Positions 34,982 through 43,508 of a stretch of 64,000 bases of DNA are shown here, piece by piece. The stretch covers positions 1-64,000 of the forward strand of contig JAJYXB010000018.1 in the NCBI GenBank assembly GCA_021791195.1. The letters are read 5' to 3'. A model generated the notes under the pieces. That model was not told the DNA's origin. It saw only the letters and a list, made by a program, of their open reading frames with translations, and made no database searches. The stretch comes from Actinomycetes bacterium (GTDB taxonomy: Bacteria > Actinomycetota > Thermoleophilia > BMS3ABIN01). How positions within the stretch are numbered: the first letter of the stretch is position 1; each line of letters starts with the position of its first letter. A program made the translations under genes and the position numbers.

Positions 34982-35808
34982 TCATACTGCTACCAGCCCC
35001 AGAAGTGTAGCCCAATAGACCGAGTCCGGAGTTCTTCTGCCGATCCCCTGGTGCCGGCGACGAAGATTGTAACGCTCAAAGTATGCTGTCAGTTCGCGGC
35101 GGGCCTCGCTGATTGAGCCATACGCCTTCGGGTAGACTTCCTCGTATTTGACGCTGCGCCAGAGGCGCTCGATGAAGACGTTGTCGACCCAGCGTCCTTT
35201 GCCGTCCATGCTGATTTTGACGTTATTCGAGATGAGGACTTTTGTAAATGCCTCGGAGGTAAACTGGGAGCCAATCTGAGTTGAATATCTCCGGCGGGCC
35301 GAACTTTTCCAGCGCTTCCTCCAGTGCTTCTGTGCAGAACGAGACATCCAGAGTGTTGGAAAGGCGCCAGGCCATCACCCGGCGGGAAAACCAGTCCATG
35401 ATCGCCGTTAAGCTAGCAGAAACCCCTGGCCATGGGCAGATAGGTTATATCCGCCGCCCATACGTGGTTTGCGTGCGTGACCTCCTTGTTCCTGAGCAGG
35501 TAGGGATAGATTTTATGCGCCGGGTGCGGCTTTGAGAGCCGAGGCTTCTGATAAACCGCCTCAATGCCCATTTTTCGCATGAGCGTGCGGATGTGGTCGC
35601 GGCCGACGAAGTGACCGAGGTCTTCAAGCTCGTCCTGGATCCTCCTGCTGCCGTAGTCCGGATACTTCAGGTGGATCTCGTCGATTAAGCGCATGAGCAT
35701 GAGGTCATGCTCATTTACCGGCACCGGCTCGTAGTAGAGGCTTGACCGGGAGAGCTCAAGCAGCTTTGCCCGGTGGGAAAGCGGTAGTTTGTGCTCGCGG
35801 CTGATCAT
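34982..35808 (-). pseudogene. IS3 orfB transposase (DDE), frameshifted
   Basis: The N-terminal half (35413-35808; HTH_21-like REHKLPLSHRAKLLELSRSS, and HANHVWAADITYLP with the first catalytic Asp) is intact up to ARGFC. It then shifts frame into SLTAIMDWFSRR and shifts again near 35285 into GSQFTSEAF...WVDNVFIERLWRSVKYEE, which carries the final catalytic Glu. At least two frameshifts make it inactive. Confidence 0.85.
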
Positions 35809-36109
35809 CGCTTTGCGTCCGGACCGGTCATGCGACCGAGCGGACCGGACAAAAAATCGTTCTCCACCGCCAACTGCCCGATCTTGGCGTGCAGCTCTTT
35901 GACGTCGGCCTCATCACCATCACGATTCTTGCCGATGGCAAAAACCTCGGGGGCATCTTCCAGCAACTTCTTCTTCCACTGCGAGATCTGGTCGGGTTGC
36001 ACCTGGAAACGTGCGGAGAGCTCCGACAGGGTCTGCTCTCCCTTGATCGCTTCCAGCGCCAACTTGGCTTTAAATGCCGGACTGTGGTTCCTTCTGGGTC
36101 TTTTGTCAT
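35805..36109 (-). pseudogene. IS3 orfA, frameshifted
   Basis: A helix-turn-helix plus leucine-zipper protein of IS3 elements (LALEAIKGEQTLSELSARF, QISQWKKKLLEDAP). The start MTKDP lies in another frame at 36109; a one-base shift separates it from the conserved RRNHSPAFKAKL part. The 3' end overlaps orfB by four bases, the usual site of programmed frameshifting. Confidence 0.75.
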
Positions 36110-36160
36110 TTGCTGCTCCTTTCGCTTGCGCTATTTTTTAGAGCAGCGTCATCACTTATA

Positions 36161-36282
36161 GGGGTGTTTGAATGTATAAGTCCCAGTCTGGCGGCGGAAG
36201 CCTCCCGGTGATAATAATCGCTTTGAAAAGCGGGCTGGGCCGAGAGGTCTCGCCCAGAATTAATCACCAAAGGAGGCTTCCT
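36161..36282 (+). other. Non-coding left end of an IS110-like remnant
   Basis: A 120-base leader lies between the IS3 end and the IS110 transposase start, with a hairpin-prone CGGGCTGGGCCGAGAGG region and an AAAGGAGG ribosome site. In active IS110 elements this end encodes the bridge (seeker) RNA; here only position supports that. Confidence 0.3.
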
Positions 36283-36377
36283 GTGAAGAGTATCTACTAC
36301 ATCGGCCTGGACGTCCACAAAAAGACGATCAGCTACTGCATCAAGCTGATAGATGGCACAATGGTAAAGCAGGGGAT
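36283..36377 (+). pseudogene. 5' stub of an IS110-family transposase
   Basis: GTG 36283 opens KSIYYIGLDVHKKTISYCIK, the RuvC-like N-terminus of IS110 DEDD transposases with its first catalytic aspartate. After about 32 codons the sequence switches at 36378 into the narL fragment. The remaining catalytic domain and the serine-containing C-terminal domain are absent. Confidence 0.85.
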
Positions 36378-36692
36378 GGCGGCGACTGCTTCCTCTATCC
36401 TTCAGCCGCCAAGATGGTGGTGGAGGATTACCTCGAGAAGGTCAGGCACGGCCAGGAGCCGACCACCAGTTTCGACACCCTCACCGACCGCGAGCGTGAA
36501 ATCCTGAAGCTGGTCGCCGAAGGCTACACCAACCGCGAGATCGCCGAGACCCTTTTCATCAGCGTCAAGACCGTCGAGACGCACAAGACCAACATCATGG
36601 AAAAGCTCAACCTGCACAAGCGCGCCGAGCTGGTGCGTTACGCCATCAGGAAGGGGTTGCTGCAGGTGGATTTCGATGAGGGGATGGAATAG
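36378..36692 (+). pseudogene. Duplicate narL 3' fragment fused to the IS110 stub
   Basis: Identical to 30735-31047. It encodes the complete LuxR-type HTH output domain. A GTG or ATG within it (ATG 36414) leaves an intact 92-codon frame for the isolated DNA-binding domain, ending in TAG. No ribosome site is evident, so expression is uncertain. The cobalamin promoter begins nine bases after it. Confidence 0.85.
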
Positions 36693-36700
36693 GAGCCTCC

Positions 36701-36729
36701 TTGAAAAAAGTCCTCCCTTCCCGTAAACT
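36701..36729 (+). promoter_or_regulatory. Promoter of the first cobalamin unit
   Basis: TTGAAA (36701-36706), 17-base spacer and TAAACT (36724-36729). Transcription would begin near 36736, just before the riboswitch. Confidence 0.6.
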
Positions 36730-36749
36730 TCTCCTCTAACATAATCAGC

Positions 36750-36930
36750 TTCAGCTTGTGGGTCGCCCGTTGGGCGCCTGAGGGAAGCCGGTGCGATGCC
36801 GGCGCGGTCCCGCCACTGTAACTGGAGCTCCCGCCAGGCCGTTCCGTGCGGAACGGGCCACTGGGTCAAGCCCGGGAAGGTTCGGCGGGGGCGCAAATCC
36901 AGGAGCCAGGAGACCTGCTCACAAGCTCTG
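36750..36930 (+). promoter_or_regulatory. Cobalamin riboswitch 1 (upstream of cobU)
   Basis: An adenosylcobalamin-type aptamer. Conserved blocks are present: GTGGGTCGCCC, GAAGCCGGTGCGATGCCGG, the GCGGTCCCGCCACTGTAA core and the GAGCCAGGAGACCTGC box. P1 pairs 36753-36759 with 36921-36927. It should switch off the downstream unit when cobalamin is plentiful. Confidence 0.95.
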
Positions 36931-36975
36931 GCCTGGAAGCTCTTCGCGGAGGGAGCGGCTAGGGTGATGGTCGCC

Positions 36976-37006
36976 TGCCCGCTTCGGATACGAAGGGGGT
37001 TTTTTA
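36976..37006 (+). terminator. Riboswitch-controlled terminator overlapping the cobU ribosome site
   Basis: A CCCGCTTCG stem arm pairs with CGAAGGGGG around GATA and is followed by a run of six T. The only Shine-Dalgarno candidate for cobU (AAGGGGG) is in the 3' arm and the start codon is right after the T run, so the same hairpin may both stop transcription and hide the ribosome site. Confidence 0.7.
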
Positions 37007-37007
37007 T

Positions 37008-37595
37008 TTGAGCGCCGTGACGGAAAAAAGTAACAGCAGTCCAGGAGCGTCCCTGACTTTCGTCACGGGCGGCGCGCGGAGCGGCAAGAGCGGCTTCGCG
37101 GAGCAGCTTGCGGTTCAGGGCGGAGCGCCCGTGACTTACATCGCCACCGCCGAGCCCGGCGACACGGAGATGCGGCGGCGCATCGAGGAGCATCGCCGCC
37201 GGCGCCCCGGCAGCTGGCGCACGGTGGAGGCGCCGCTGGATTTGCCGGGGGCAGCGACCGCGGCGCTGGCCGGCGGCGGCACCGTCCTGGTCGATTGCCT
37301 GACGGTGTACCTGTCAAACCTGCTTTTGCGGGATGAGCGGCTCGACCTGGACGCCGCGAGCGCGGCAGCCGAGCGCGAGACGGGCCGCCTGGCGGCGCTT
37401 TGTTCACAGGATGGCGCGGTCGCGGACGGCAGCCGCCTTATCATCGTCAGCAACGAGGTGGGGATGGGGATCGTGCCCGACACGGAGCTGGGCCGGATCT
37501 TCCGCGACGCGGCCGGCCGGGCGAACCAGCAGCTGGCGGCAGCCGCCGAAGCCGTCTATCTGTGCGTCTCCGGTATATCAGTAAGGATAAAATAG
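37008..37595 (+). CDS. cobU: Adenosylcobinamide kinase / phosphate guanylyltransferase
   Basis: Phosphorylates adenosylcobinamide and transfers GMP from GTP to give AdoCbi-GDP, in the nucleotide-loop assembly of B12. The 195 residues include the P-loop GGARSGKS, the guanylylation-region histidine (EEHRRRRPGSW) and VSNEVGMGIVP. TTG 37008 is the probable start (GTG 37017 is the alternative). It is the first gene after riboswitch 1, followed 10 bases later by cobQ. Confidence 0.95.
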   Translation: MSAVTEKSNSSPGASLTFVTGGARSGKSGFAEQLAVQGGAPVTYIATAEPGDTEMRRRIEEHRRRRPGSWRTVEAPLDLPGAATAALAGGGTVLVDCLTVYLSNLLLRDERLDLDAASAAAERETGRLAALCSQDGAVADGSRLIIVSNEVGMGIVPDTELGRIFRDAAGRANQQLAAAAEAVYLCVSGISVRIK

Positions 37596-37605
37596 AGGTT
37601 TATAG

Positions 37606-39264
37606 TTGAAACTTGCCAGGACACTCATGCTGCAGGGAACGGCGTCGCACGCGGGCAAAAGCCTGCTGGTGGCCGGCCTGGCGCGCATCATGGCGCAGGA
37701 CGGCTTTTCCGTGGCGCCATTCAAGTCGCAGAACATGTCGCTTAACTCCTACGTGAGCGCCGACGGCGGCGAGATGGGCCGCGCGCAGGTGGTACAGGCC
37801 GAGGCGGCGGGCATCGATCCGCGCACGGACATGAATCCGGTGCTGCTGAAGCCTACCACCGACACCGGGGCGCAGGTGATTGTCCAGGGGCGGCCGGTCG
37901 GCACGATGGCCGCGCTTGATTATCACGATTTCAAGCTCAGCCTGCTGGACGCCGTCTCCGAATCGCTGGAGCGGCTGCGGCGCGAGTTCCAGGTGGTGCT
38001 GATCGAGGGCGCCGGCAGTCCGGCGGAGGTCAATTTCCGCGGCCGCGACATCGCCAATATGACCGTGGCCGAGATCGCCGATGCGCCGGTGCTGATGATC
38101 GGCGACATCGAGCGCGGCGGCGTGTTCGCTTCGCTGGTGGGGACGATGGAGCTGCTGGAGGAAGAGGAGCGCCGGCGCGTGGCCGGCCTGGTGATCAACA
38201 AGTTCCGGGGTGATCGCTCCATTCTGGAGCCGGGGATCGATTTTCTCGAGGCCCGCTGCCAGCGGCCGGTGCTGGGCGTGGTCCCCTATATACACGATCT
38301 TCGCATCGAGGAAGAGGATTCGGTCTCGCTGTCAGCCACGGCCGGCGGGGTGGGCACGCGCCGGGCGGCTGACGGCGGCGGCCTGCGGCCGGGACGGGAT
38401 CTGCCTCAGGTCGAGGCGCTCTGGCCCTCGGACGTGGGCGGATCCAGCCGCGCGGCGGGCGGCGCGGCTCGCGGGCGGCCGGGCCGCAAGCAGGCGGTCG
38501 CGGGCGCCACTCGCTCAGCTATAAACGGCGGCCGGGTGAAAGTGCGGATCGCGCGGCTGCCGCGCATGTCCAATTTCACCGATTTCGACTCCCTGTCCCG
38601 TTACCCCGCCTTCGACTGCCAGTACGCCGAGCATCCGGCGGGGCTGGCGGACGCCGACCTGATCGTCATCCCTGGCACCAAGAGCACGCTCTCAGACCTG
38701 CGCTTCCTCTGGTCCAGCGGCCTGGCGGCGGCGATCATCCGCCGCGCTGATGCGGGCACGCCCGTGATCGGCATCTGCGGCGGCTACCAGATGCTGGGCC
38801 GGCGCGTGCTCGATCCCCACGGCATCGACAGCGCCGCCGGGAGCGCCAAGGCTCTAGGTCTACTGGACGTTGAGACTGTCTTCGACGAGGAGAAAGCCAC
38901 CCGGCGCGCCAGGGGCACGGTGACCGGGAAGAGCCCGTTGCTGGGCCCGGGCACGCTGGTGACCGGCTACGAGATCCATATGGGGCGGACCGACCTGGGC
39001 GATGCGGCCGCGCCGCTGCTGGCGACCGAGTTCGGCGCCGACGGGGCCGTCAGTCAGGACGGCCTGGTGCTGGGCACCTACCTGCACGGATTCTTTGACA
39101 GCGACGAAGTGCTGGCGGAGCTGCTTGCCTACTTCGGCTGCCCGGCGGAGCTGCCGCTCCTGGGCAGCGACGCGCTCAAGGAGCACGAATATGACCGGCT
39201 GGCGCGCGAGCTGCGGCGCTCGCTCGACATGGAAAGGATTTACCGGATTGCCGGCCTGGCCTGA
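37606..39264 (+). CDS. cobQ: Cobyric acid synthase
   Basis: CobQ/CbiP amidates four carboxyl groups of adenosylcobyrinate diamide using glutamine and ATP. The 552 residues have the N-terminal DTBS-like ATPase (LMLQGTASHAGKS, FKSQNMSLNSYV) and the C-terminal class I-like amidotransferase (ICGGYQMLG). The start is TTG 37606. A Gly/Arg/Ala-rich low-complexity insert (about residues 240-305) separates the two halves and makes the protein longer than the usual 480-510. The 3' end overlaps cbiB by 17 bases. Confidence 0.95.
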   Translation: MKLARTLMLQGTASHAGKSLLVAGLARIMAQDGFSVAPFKSQNMSLNSYVSADGGEMGRAQVVQAEAAGIDPRTDMNPVLLKPTTDTGAQVIVQGRPVGTMAALDYHDFKLSLLDAVSESLERLRREFQVVLIEGAGSPAEVNFRGRDIANMTVAEIADAPVLMIGDIERGGVFASLVGTMELLEEEERRRVAGLVINKFRGDRSILEPGIDFLEARCQRPVLGVVPYIHDLRIEEEDSVSLSATAGGVGTRRAADGGGLRPGRDLPQVEALWPSDVGGSSRAAGGAARGRPGRKQAVAGATRSAINGGRVKVRIARLPRMSNFTDFDSLSRYPAFDCQYAEHPAGLADADLIVIPGTKSTLSDLRFLWSSGLAAAIIRRADAGTPVIGICGGYQMLGRRVLDPHGIDSAAGSAKALGLLDVETVFDEEKATRRARGTVTGKSPLLGPGTLVTGYEIHMGRTDLGDAAAPLLATEFGADGAVSQDGLVLGTYLHGFFDSDEVLAELLAYFGCPAELPLLGSDALKEHEYDRLARELRRSLDMERIYRIAGLA

Positions 39265-40225
39265 CGGCAACGGCGCGGGAGCCCGCCTGTGCCTGGCCTT
39301 CGCGGCGGACGCCTGCTTCGGCGAACCGCCGCTGCAGTGCCATCCTGTTTACTGGATGGGGAAGCTGGTCGATCTGGCCGACTGGGGCATGCCGGGGCGC
39401 GAGCGCGGCCCTGCCGCCGAGCGCATCGCGGGCACGGTTGTGGCCCTGGCGCTGCCGGCCGGCACCTACCTGGCTACCGCGTGGCTGCTGCAGTCGGTGC
39501 CGCGGCGGCTGCGCCGGACAGCCGAGGTGATGCTGCTTTCCTTCGCGCTCGCCGGACGCTCGTTATATGAGAGCGCCGGCGACGTGCAGCGCGGGCTGGC
39601 CAAAAGCGAGGAGGAGGGACGGGATCGCGTTTCGCGCATGGTCGGGCGCGATACCCACTCGCTCGATGAGGCCGGCATCACCCGCGCGGCGATCGAAAGT
39701 GTGGCGGAGAACTGCAACGACGGCGTCGTCGCACCCGTGTTTTACGGGCTTATCGGCGGGGCGCCGCTGGCGCTGGCCTACAAGATGGTCAGCACGCTTG
39801 ATTCGATGATCGGCTACCGCAATTTGAGGTACGGGAATTTCGGCTGGGCCTCCGCCAGGCTGGACGACGCCGCCGGATTCATCCCCGCGAGGCTGACGGC
39901 GGCGGCGGCCTCGCTGGCCGGTCCGCTGGTAGGTGGCAGCACCGCCGGCGCGCTGGGCAGCTGGCGCCGGGACGCGGCTGCGCACGCCAGCCCCAACGCG
40001 GGCGTCTGCGAGAGCGCTTTCGCCGGCGCGCTGGGCGTATGCCTGGGAGGCGGCAACCGTTACGGCGACATCCCGGTCGATACCCCGTTGATGGGCAAGG
40101 GCCTGCGCGAGCCGGCCTGGGAGGACATCGGCCGGGCGGCGAACCTGATGTATGTGGCATCCACGCTGGTGCTGATGTTCGGCGCCGTGCTCCGCTGGAT
40201 GCTCCGGGGCTGGAGGCGCGCATGA
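39248..40225 (+). CDS. cbiB: Adenosylcobinamide-phosphate synthase
   Basis: Integral membrane protein (CbiB/CobD) joining aminopropanol phosphate to adenosylcobyric acid. The family start FAADACFGEPPLQCHPVYWMG, the SVAENCNDGVVAPVFYGLIGG motif and the DSMIGYRN segment are clear; four or five hydrophobic segments are visible. I place the start at TTG 39248 behind GGAAAGGA (39232-39239), inside the end of cobQ; the ATG at 39002 would add 82 residues of wrong-frame sequence. Product is 325 residues. The stop overlaps the next start (ATGA at 40222). Confidence 0.93.
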   Translation: MPAWPDGNGAGARLCLAFAADACFGEPPLQCHPVYWMGKLVDLADWGMPGRERGPAAERIAGTVVALALPAGTYLATAWLLQSVPRRLRRTAEVMLLSFALAGRSLYESAGDVQRGLAKSEEEGRDRVSRMVGRDTHSLDEAGITRAAIESVAENCNDGVVAPVFYGLIGGAPLALAYKMVSTLDSMIGYRNLRYGNFGWASARLDDAAGFIPARLTAAAASLAGPLVGGSTAGALGSWRRDAAAHASPNAGVCESAFAGALGVCLGGGNRYGDIPVDTPLMGKGLREPAWEDIGRAANLMYVASTLVLMFGAVLRWMLRGWRRA

Positions 40226-40821
40226 GTGGACCGGGAAAGGCCGCCAGCGAGGCCGACGGGCTGGCGCGCATCCTCTGGGAGCAGTCGCGCCGGCTGGGGT
40301 TGGTGCATCTTTACACCGGCAACGGCAAGGGCAAGACCACAGCGGCGCTGGGGCTGGCGCTACGGGCGCTGGGACGCGACCGCAGGGTGGCGGTCATCCA
40401 GTTTCTGAAGTGCACGAGCGTCAGGACCGGCGAGCTCGTGTTCGCCGAGAAGATCGGCGCGCCGTTCACCATCGAGCAGTACGGGGCTTCGCGGTTTGCT
40501 TCCCGGGAAGAACAGGAGCGGGTCAGGGAAAGCGGTCAGACCGTGGAGCGCGGCTGGCAGGCAGCCAGGGAGCTGGTAAAGCGGGAGGATCTCGACCTGG
40601 TCATCCTGGACGAGGTCACGCATCTGGTCCGCAATGGCTACATCGGGCTGGAGGATATCCTCGATCTGGTGGCGGGCAAGGCCGCCGGCCTGGAACTGGT
40701 GCTGACCGGGCGGCATGCGCCTCAGGAACTGATCGATGTCTGTGATTATGTGACGGAGATGCGAGAGATCAAGCATCCGTTCAACCATGGCGTCAGGGCG
40801 CGCCCGGGAACGGAATTCTGA
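40222..40821 (+). CDS. cobA: Corrinoid adenosyltransferase
   Basis: CobA/CobO/BtuR-type ATP:co(I)rrinoid adenosyltransferase, which adds the upper 5'-deoxyadenosyl ligand. The 199 residues contain the P-loop YTGNGKGKTTAALG, VILDEVTH and the C-terminal EIKHPF motif. ATG 40222 overlaps the cbiB stop. It belongs to the CobA family rather than PduO. Confidence 0.95.
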   Translation: MSGPGKAASEADGLARILWEQSRRLGLVHLYTGNGKGKTTAALGLALRALGRDRRVAVIQFLKCTSVRTGELVFAEKIGAPFTIEQYGASRFASREEQERVRESGQTVERGWQAARELVKREDLDLVILDEVTHLVRNGYIGLEDILDLVAGKAAGLELVLTGRHAPQELIDVCDYVTEMREIKHPFNHGVRARPGTEF

Positions 40822-40851
40822 AAATGGTATGGCGGTCAAAGGATTGATGGC

Positions 40852-42105
40852 ATGAAGCGGCACAGTGAGGAAGAGCAAGGCGTTGTCGACCGCGGCGAGC
40901 ACGCCGGCGGCAGCGGGGGCGTGGCCGGCAGCGAGCGCGTGGCCGGCGGGCGGGAAGATGGGGCCGGCGGGCGGGAAGACGGCGGCGCGGCGCCGGTTGG
41001 CGTGGCGCCGGAGCATGGCGGCCGGCGGCGCGAGGCAGCTCGCCGCCTCGGCATCCCCAAGGAGGAGCTGCTGGACTTCAGCGCCAGCATCAACCCGCTG
41101 GGGCCGCCGGAAGCCGCCGTGGGCGCGGTCCGCCGGACGCTGGCGGAGATCCCGTATTATCCCGAGGAGCGCGCCGGTTCGCTGACGGAGCTGATCGCCG
41201 GTTTTCTCGGCATTGCGCCGGAAGAGGCGGTTCCCGGCAACGGCAGCATCGAGCTTATCTACTGGCTGGCGGCCGTGCTCAGACCGCGCAGCGTCCTGAT
41301 CGTCGAGCCGACCTTTTCCGAGTACCGCCGTGCCTGCGAGGCGGCGGGCGCGCGCTGCCAGAGCTTCGCGGTGCGGCCGGAAGACGGGTTCCAGCTGGAT
41401 GTGACGCGGCTCGATCCCCGCGGCCATGACATGGTCTTTGTCTGTAATCCAAATAATCCCACTGGTCAACTGATCTTGGCTGAGGACCTGTCATATCTGT
41501 GGCAGAAATGCCGCTCTGCCGGGGCGGCGCTGGTCGTCGACGAGGCTTTTATCGATTTTGTCGGTCCGGGGGCCTCGTTGCTTTTTCGCGGCGCCGCCGG
41601 ATGCGCTGCCGGCAATGGCGGCGTTCCCGCAGGGCTTTTTGTCATCCGTTCATTCACCAAGTCGTTCGCGCTGGCGGGGCTGCGGGTCGGCGCCCTGGCG
41701 GCGGCCGTGGATTCCGCCCGCAGGCTGCGCGACTCGATGCCGCCCTGGCGCATCAACGTGCTGGGGCAGGCGGCCGCGGCGGCGGCGCTGGCAGAGGGGG
41801 ATTATCTGGCGCGGACCCGCAAGGAGACAGCGCGGCTGCGGGCGCGTCTGCAGGCGGATCTGGCCGCCATCGACGGTGTCGAGCCGCTGCCGTCGGCCGC
41901 CAATTTCATCCTCTGCCGCGTGGCGGGCAGAAACGCCGGCGCGGTGACGGCGGGGTTGGAGCGGCAGGGCATCCTGGTGCGTGACTGCCGTTCCTTCGCC
42001 GGGCTCGAGGACGGTTACATCCGCGTGGCGGTGCGTGCCGGACACGAGAATCATCAGTTGATAACGGCGCTTAATAAGATCATGGCGGCGGGGGACGGCA
42101 GATGA
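40852..42105 (+). CDS. cobD: L-threonine-O-3-phosphate decarboxylase, CobD-type aminotransferase
   Basis: A PLP enzyme supplying (R)-1-amino-2-propanol phosphate for the nucleotide loop. The fold-I aspartate-aminotransferase signatures are CNPNNPTGQL, VVDEAFIDF and the PLP lysine in RSFTKSFALAGLRVG. The catalytic part starts near residue 55 (HGGRRREAARRLGI). The first 54 residues are a Gly/Glu/Arg-rich extension with a 21-base tandem duplication (40942-40983, AGGREDG twice). Total 417 residues against about 360 usual. The stop overlaps cbiA by four bases. Confidence 0.9.
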   Translation: MKRHSEEEQGVVDRGEHAGGSGGVAGSERVAGGREDGAGGREDGGAAPVGVAPEHGGRRREAARRLGIPKEELLDFSASINPLGPPEAAVGAVRRTLAEIPYYPEERAGSLTELIAGFLGIAPEEAVPGNGSIELIYWLAAVLRPRSVLIVEPTFSEYRRACEAAGARCQSFAVRPEDGFQLDVTRLDPRGHDMVFVCNPNNPTGQLILAEDLSYLWQKCRSAGAALVVDEAFIDFVGPGASLLFRGAAGCAAGNGGVPAGLFVIRSFTKSFALAGLRVGALAAAVDSARRLRDSMPPWRINVLGQAAAAAALAEGDYLARTRKETARLRARLQADLAAIDGVEPLPSAANFILCRVAGRNAGAVTAGLERQGILVRDCRSFAGLEDGYIRVAVRAGHENHQLITALNKIMAAGDGR

Positions 42106-43508
42106 CGCGCCCCGTAGTCATCGCGGGTGCGGCCAGCGGCGTCGGCAAGACGACGCTCGCCGCCGGCATCATGGGCGCCTGCCGCCGCCGGGGGCTGAAG
42201 GTGGCGCCATTCAAGGTCGGCCCGGACTATATCGATCCGGGTTTCCATCAGCGGGCAGCCGGTGCGCCGTCGCGCAACCTTGACACATGGTTGACTTCGG
42301 CGGATGAGGTGCGGGCAATCTATCGGCGGCGGGCCGCGGCCGCGGACGTCAGTATAGTCGAGGGTGTCATGGGGCTGTTCGATGGCCGCGCCGGAGCCGG
42401 CGCCGGGGGCAGCACGGCCGAGGTCAGCGGGCTGATCGGGGGCGCCGTGATGCTGGTCGCCGATTGCGCCCGGCAGGCGCGCAGTCTGGCGCCCCTGCTG
42501 AAAGGGTTCGCCACGTTCGATGCGGGCACGGCGGTGGCCGGATGCATCCTCAATAATGTCGGCGGCGCCGGGCACGAGCGCATCCTCCGGGACGCGGCGC
42601 GCGAGGCCGGCGTCACGGTCTTCGGTGTCCTGCCGCGGCAGCCGGAGATAGTGCTGCCGTCGCGCCACCTGGGCCTGGTCCAGGCCGGCGGGGCGGATGC
42701 GGAGCAGGCAAAACTGGAGTTGATAATCGACCACGTTCAGCAGAATGTCGATATCGATGCCTTGCTGGCGCTCGCCCGGGGCGCCGGCGGCAAAGCGGCC
42801 CGCGAGGATGGAAAGCGGCCGCCTGGAGTCGGCTCCGTCAGGGAACTGCCGCCGGGCGCAAGCGCGCGGATCGCCGTGGCCCGGGATGAGGCCTTTTCCT
42901 TTTATTATGTTGACGGCCTGGAAGCTTTGGAGGAGGCCGGCGCGGAGCTGGCCTATTTCAGCCCGCTGCGCGACGAGACGCTGCCGGCCTGTGATGGCGT
43001 CTATCTCGGCGGCGGCTATCCGGAGGTCTACGCCGCGGAGCTGGAGGCCAACCGGTCCATGCGTGAATCGGTGGCGGCCGCGGTATCCGGCGGCCTGCCC
43101 ACTTATGCGGAATGTGGCGGCCTGGTGTATCTCTGCCGGGAGCTGGAGGAGCACGGCCGCAGCCGGCGCATGGCCGGAGTGCTGCCGCTGACGGCGCGCA
43201 TGACCGGCCGGCGGCAGGCGCTGGGGTATGTGGAGGCGACAGCCCGCCGGGACAGCATCCTCATGCCGGCCGGCGCCAGCGTGCGCGGCCACGAATTCCA
43301 CTGGTCGGCCATCGACTGGTCGGTTGATGATTCTGCCTATGATTGCTATTCCGGCCGGCTGGGCCGGAGCACCCCCGACGGCTATCTTGCCGGCGGCCTG
43401 CTGGCCAGTTATGTCCACATCCATTTCGGCGGCAACCGCGACGCGGCGGCCGCTTTCGTCGGCGCCTGCGCCCGCGCCCGGGGGGTGAGCGCGCGTGTCC
43501 ACGGTTGA
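42102..43508 (+). CDS. cbiA: Cobyrinic acid a,c-diamide synthase
   Basis: CbiA/CobB amidates the a and c side chains of cobyrinate with glutamine and ATP. The 468 residues carry the P-loop GAASGVGKTTLAAG, the KVGPDYIDPGFH motif, VEGVMGLFDG and the C-terminal amidotransferase with its nucleophile in PTYAECGGLVYL. ATG 42102 overlaps the cobD stop; the 3' end overlaps cbiXC by 14 bases. Confidence 0.96.
   Translation: MTRPVVIAGAASGVGKTTLAAGIMGACRRRGLKVAPFKVGPDYIDPGFHQRAAGAPSRNLDTWLTSADEVRAIYRRRAAAADVSIVEGVMGLFDGRAGAGAGGSTAEVSGLIGGAVMLVADCARQARSLAPLLKGFATFDAGTAVAGCILNNVGGAGHERILRDAAREAGVTVFGVLPRQPEIVLPSRHLGLVQAGGADAEQAKLELIIDHVQQNVDIDALLALARGAGGKAAREDGKRPPGVGSVRELPPGASARIAVARDEAFSFYYVDGLEALEEAGAELAYFSPLRDETLPACDGVYLGGGYPEVYAAELEANRSMRESVAAAVSGGLPTYAECGGLVYLCRELEEHGRSRRMAGVLPLTARMTGRRQALGYVEATARRDSILMPAGASVRGHEFHWSAIDWSVDDSAYDCYSGRLGRSTPDGYLAGGLLASYVHIHFGGNRDAAAAFVGACARARGVSARVHG

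Larger units (their letters stand above)
34958..36160 (-). mobile_element. Decayed IS3-family insertion sequence
   Basis: About 1.2 kb with imperfect inverted ends (TATAAGTGAT at 34958-34967 against its complement at 36151-36160, each followed inward by a GCTGC block). It contains orfA and orfB on the minus strand, both interrupted by frameshifts. No target duplication is evident. Confidence 0.8.
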
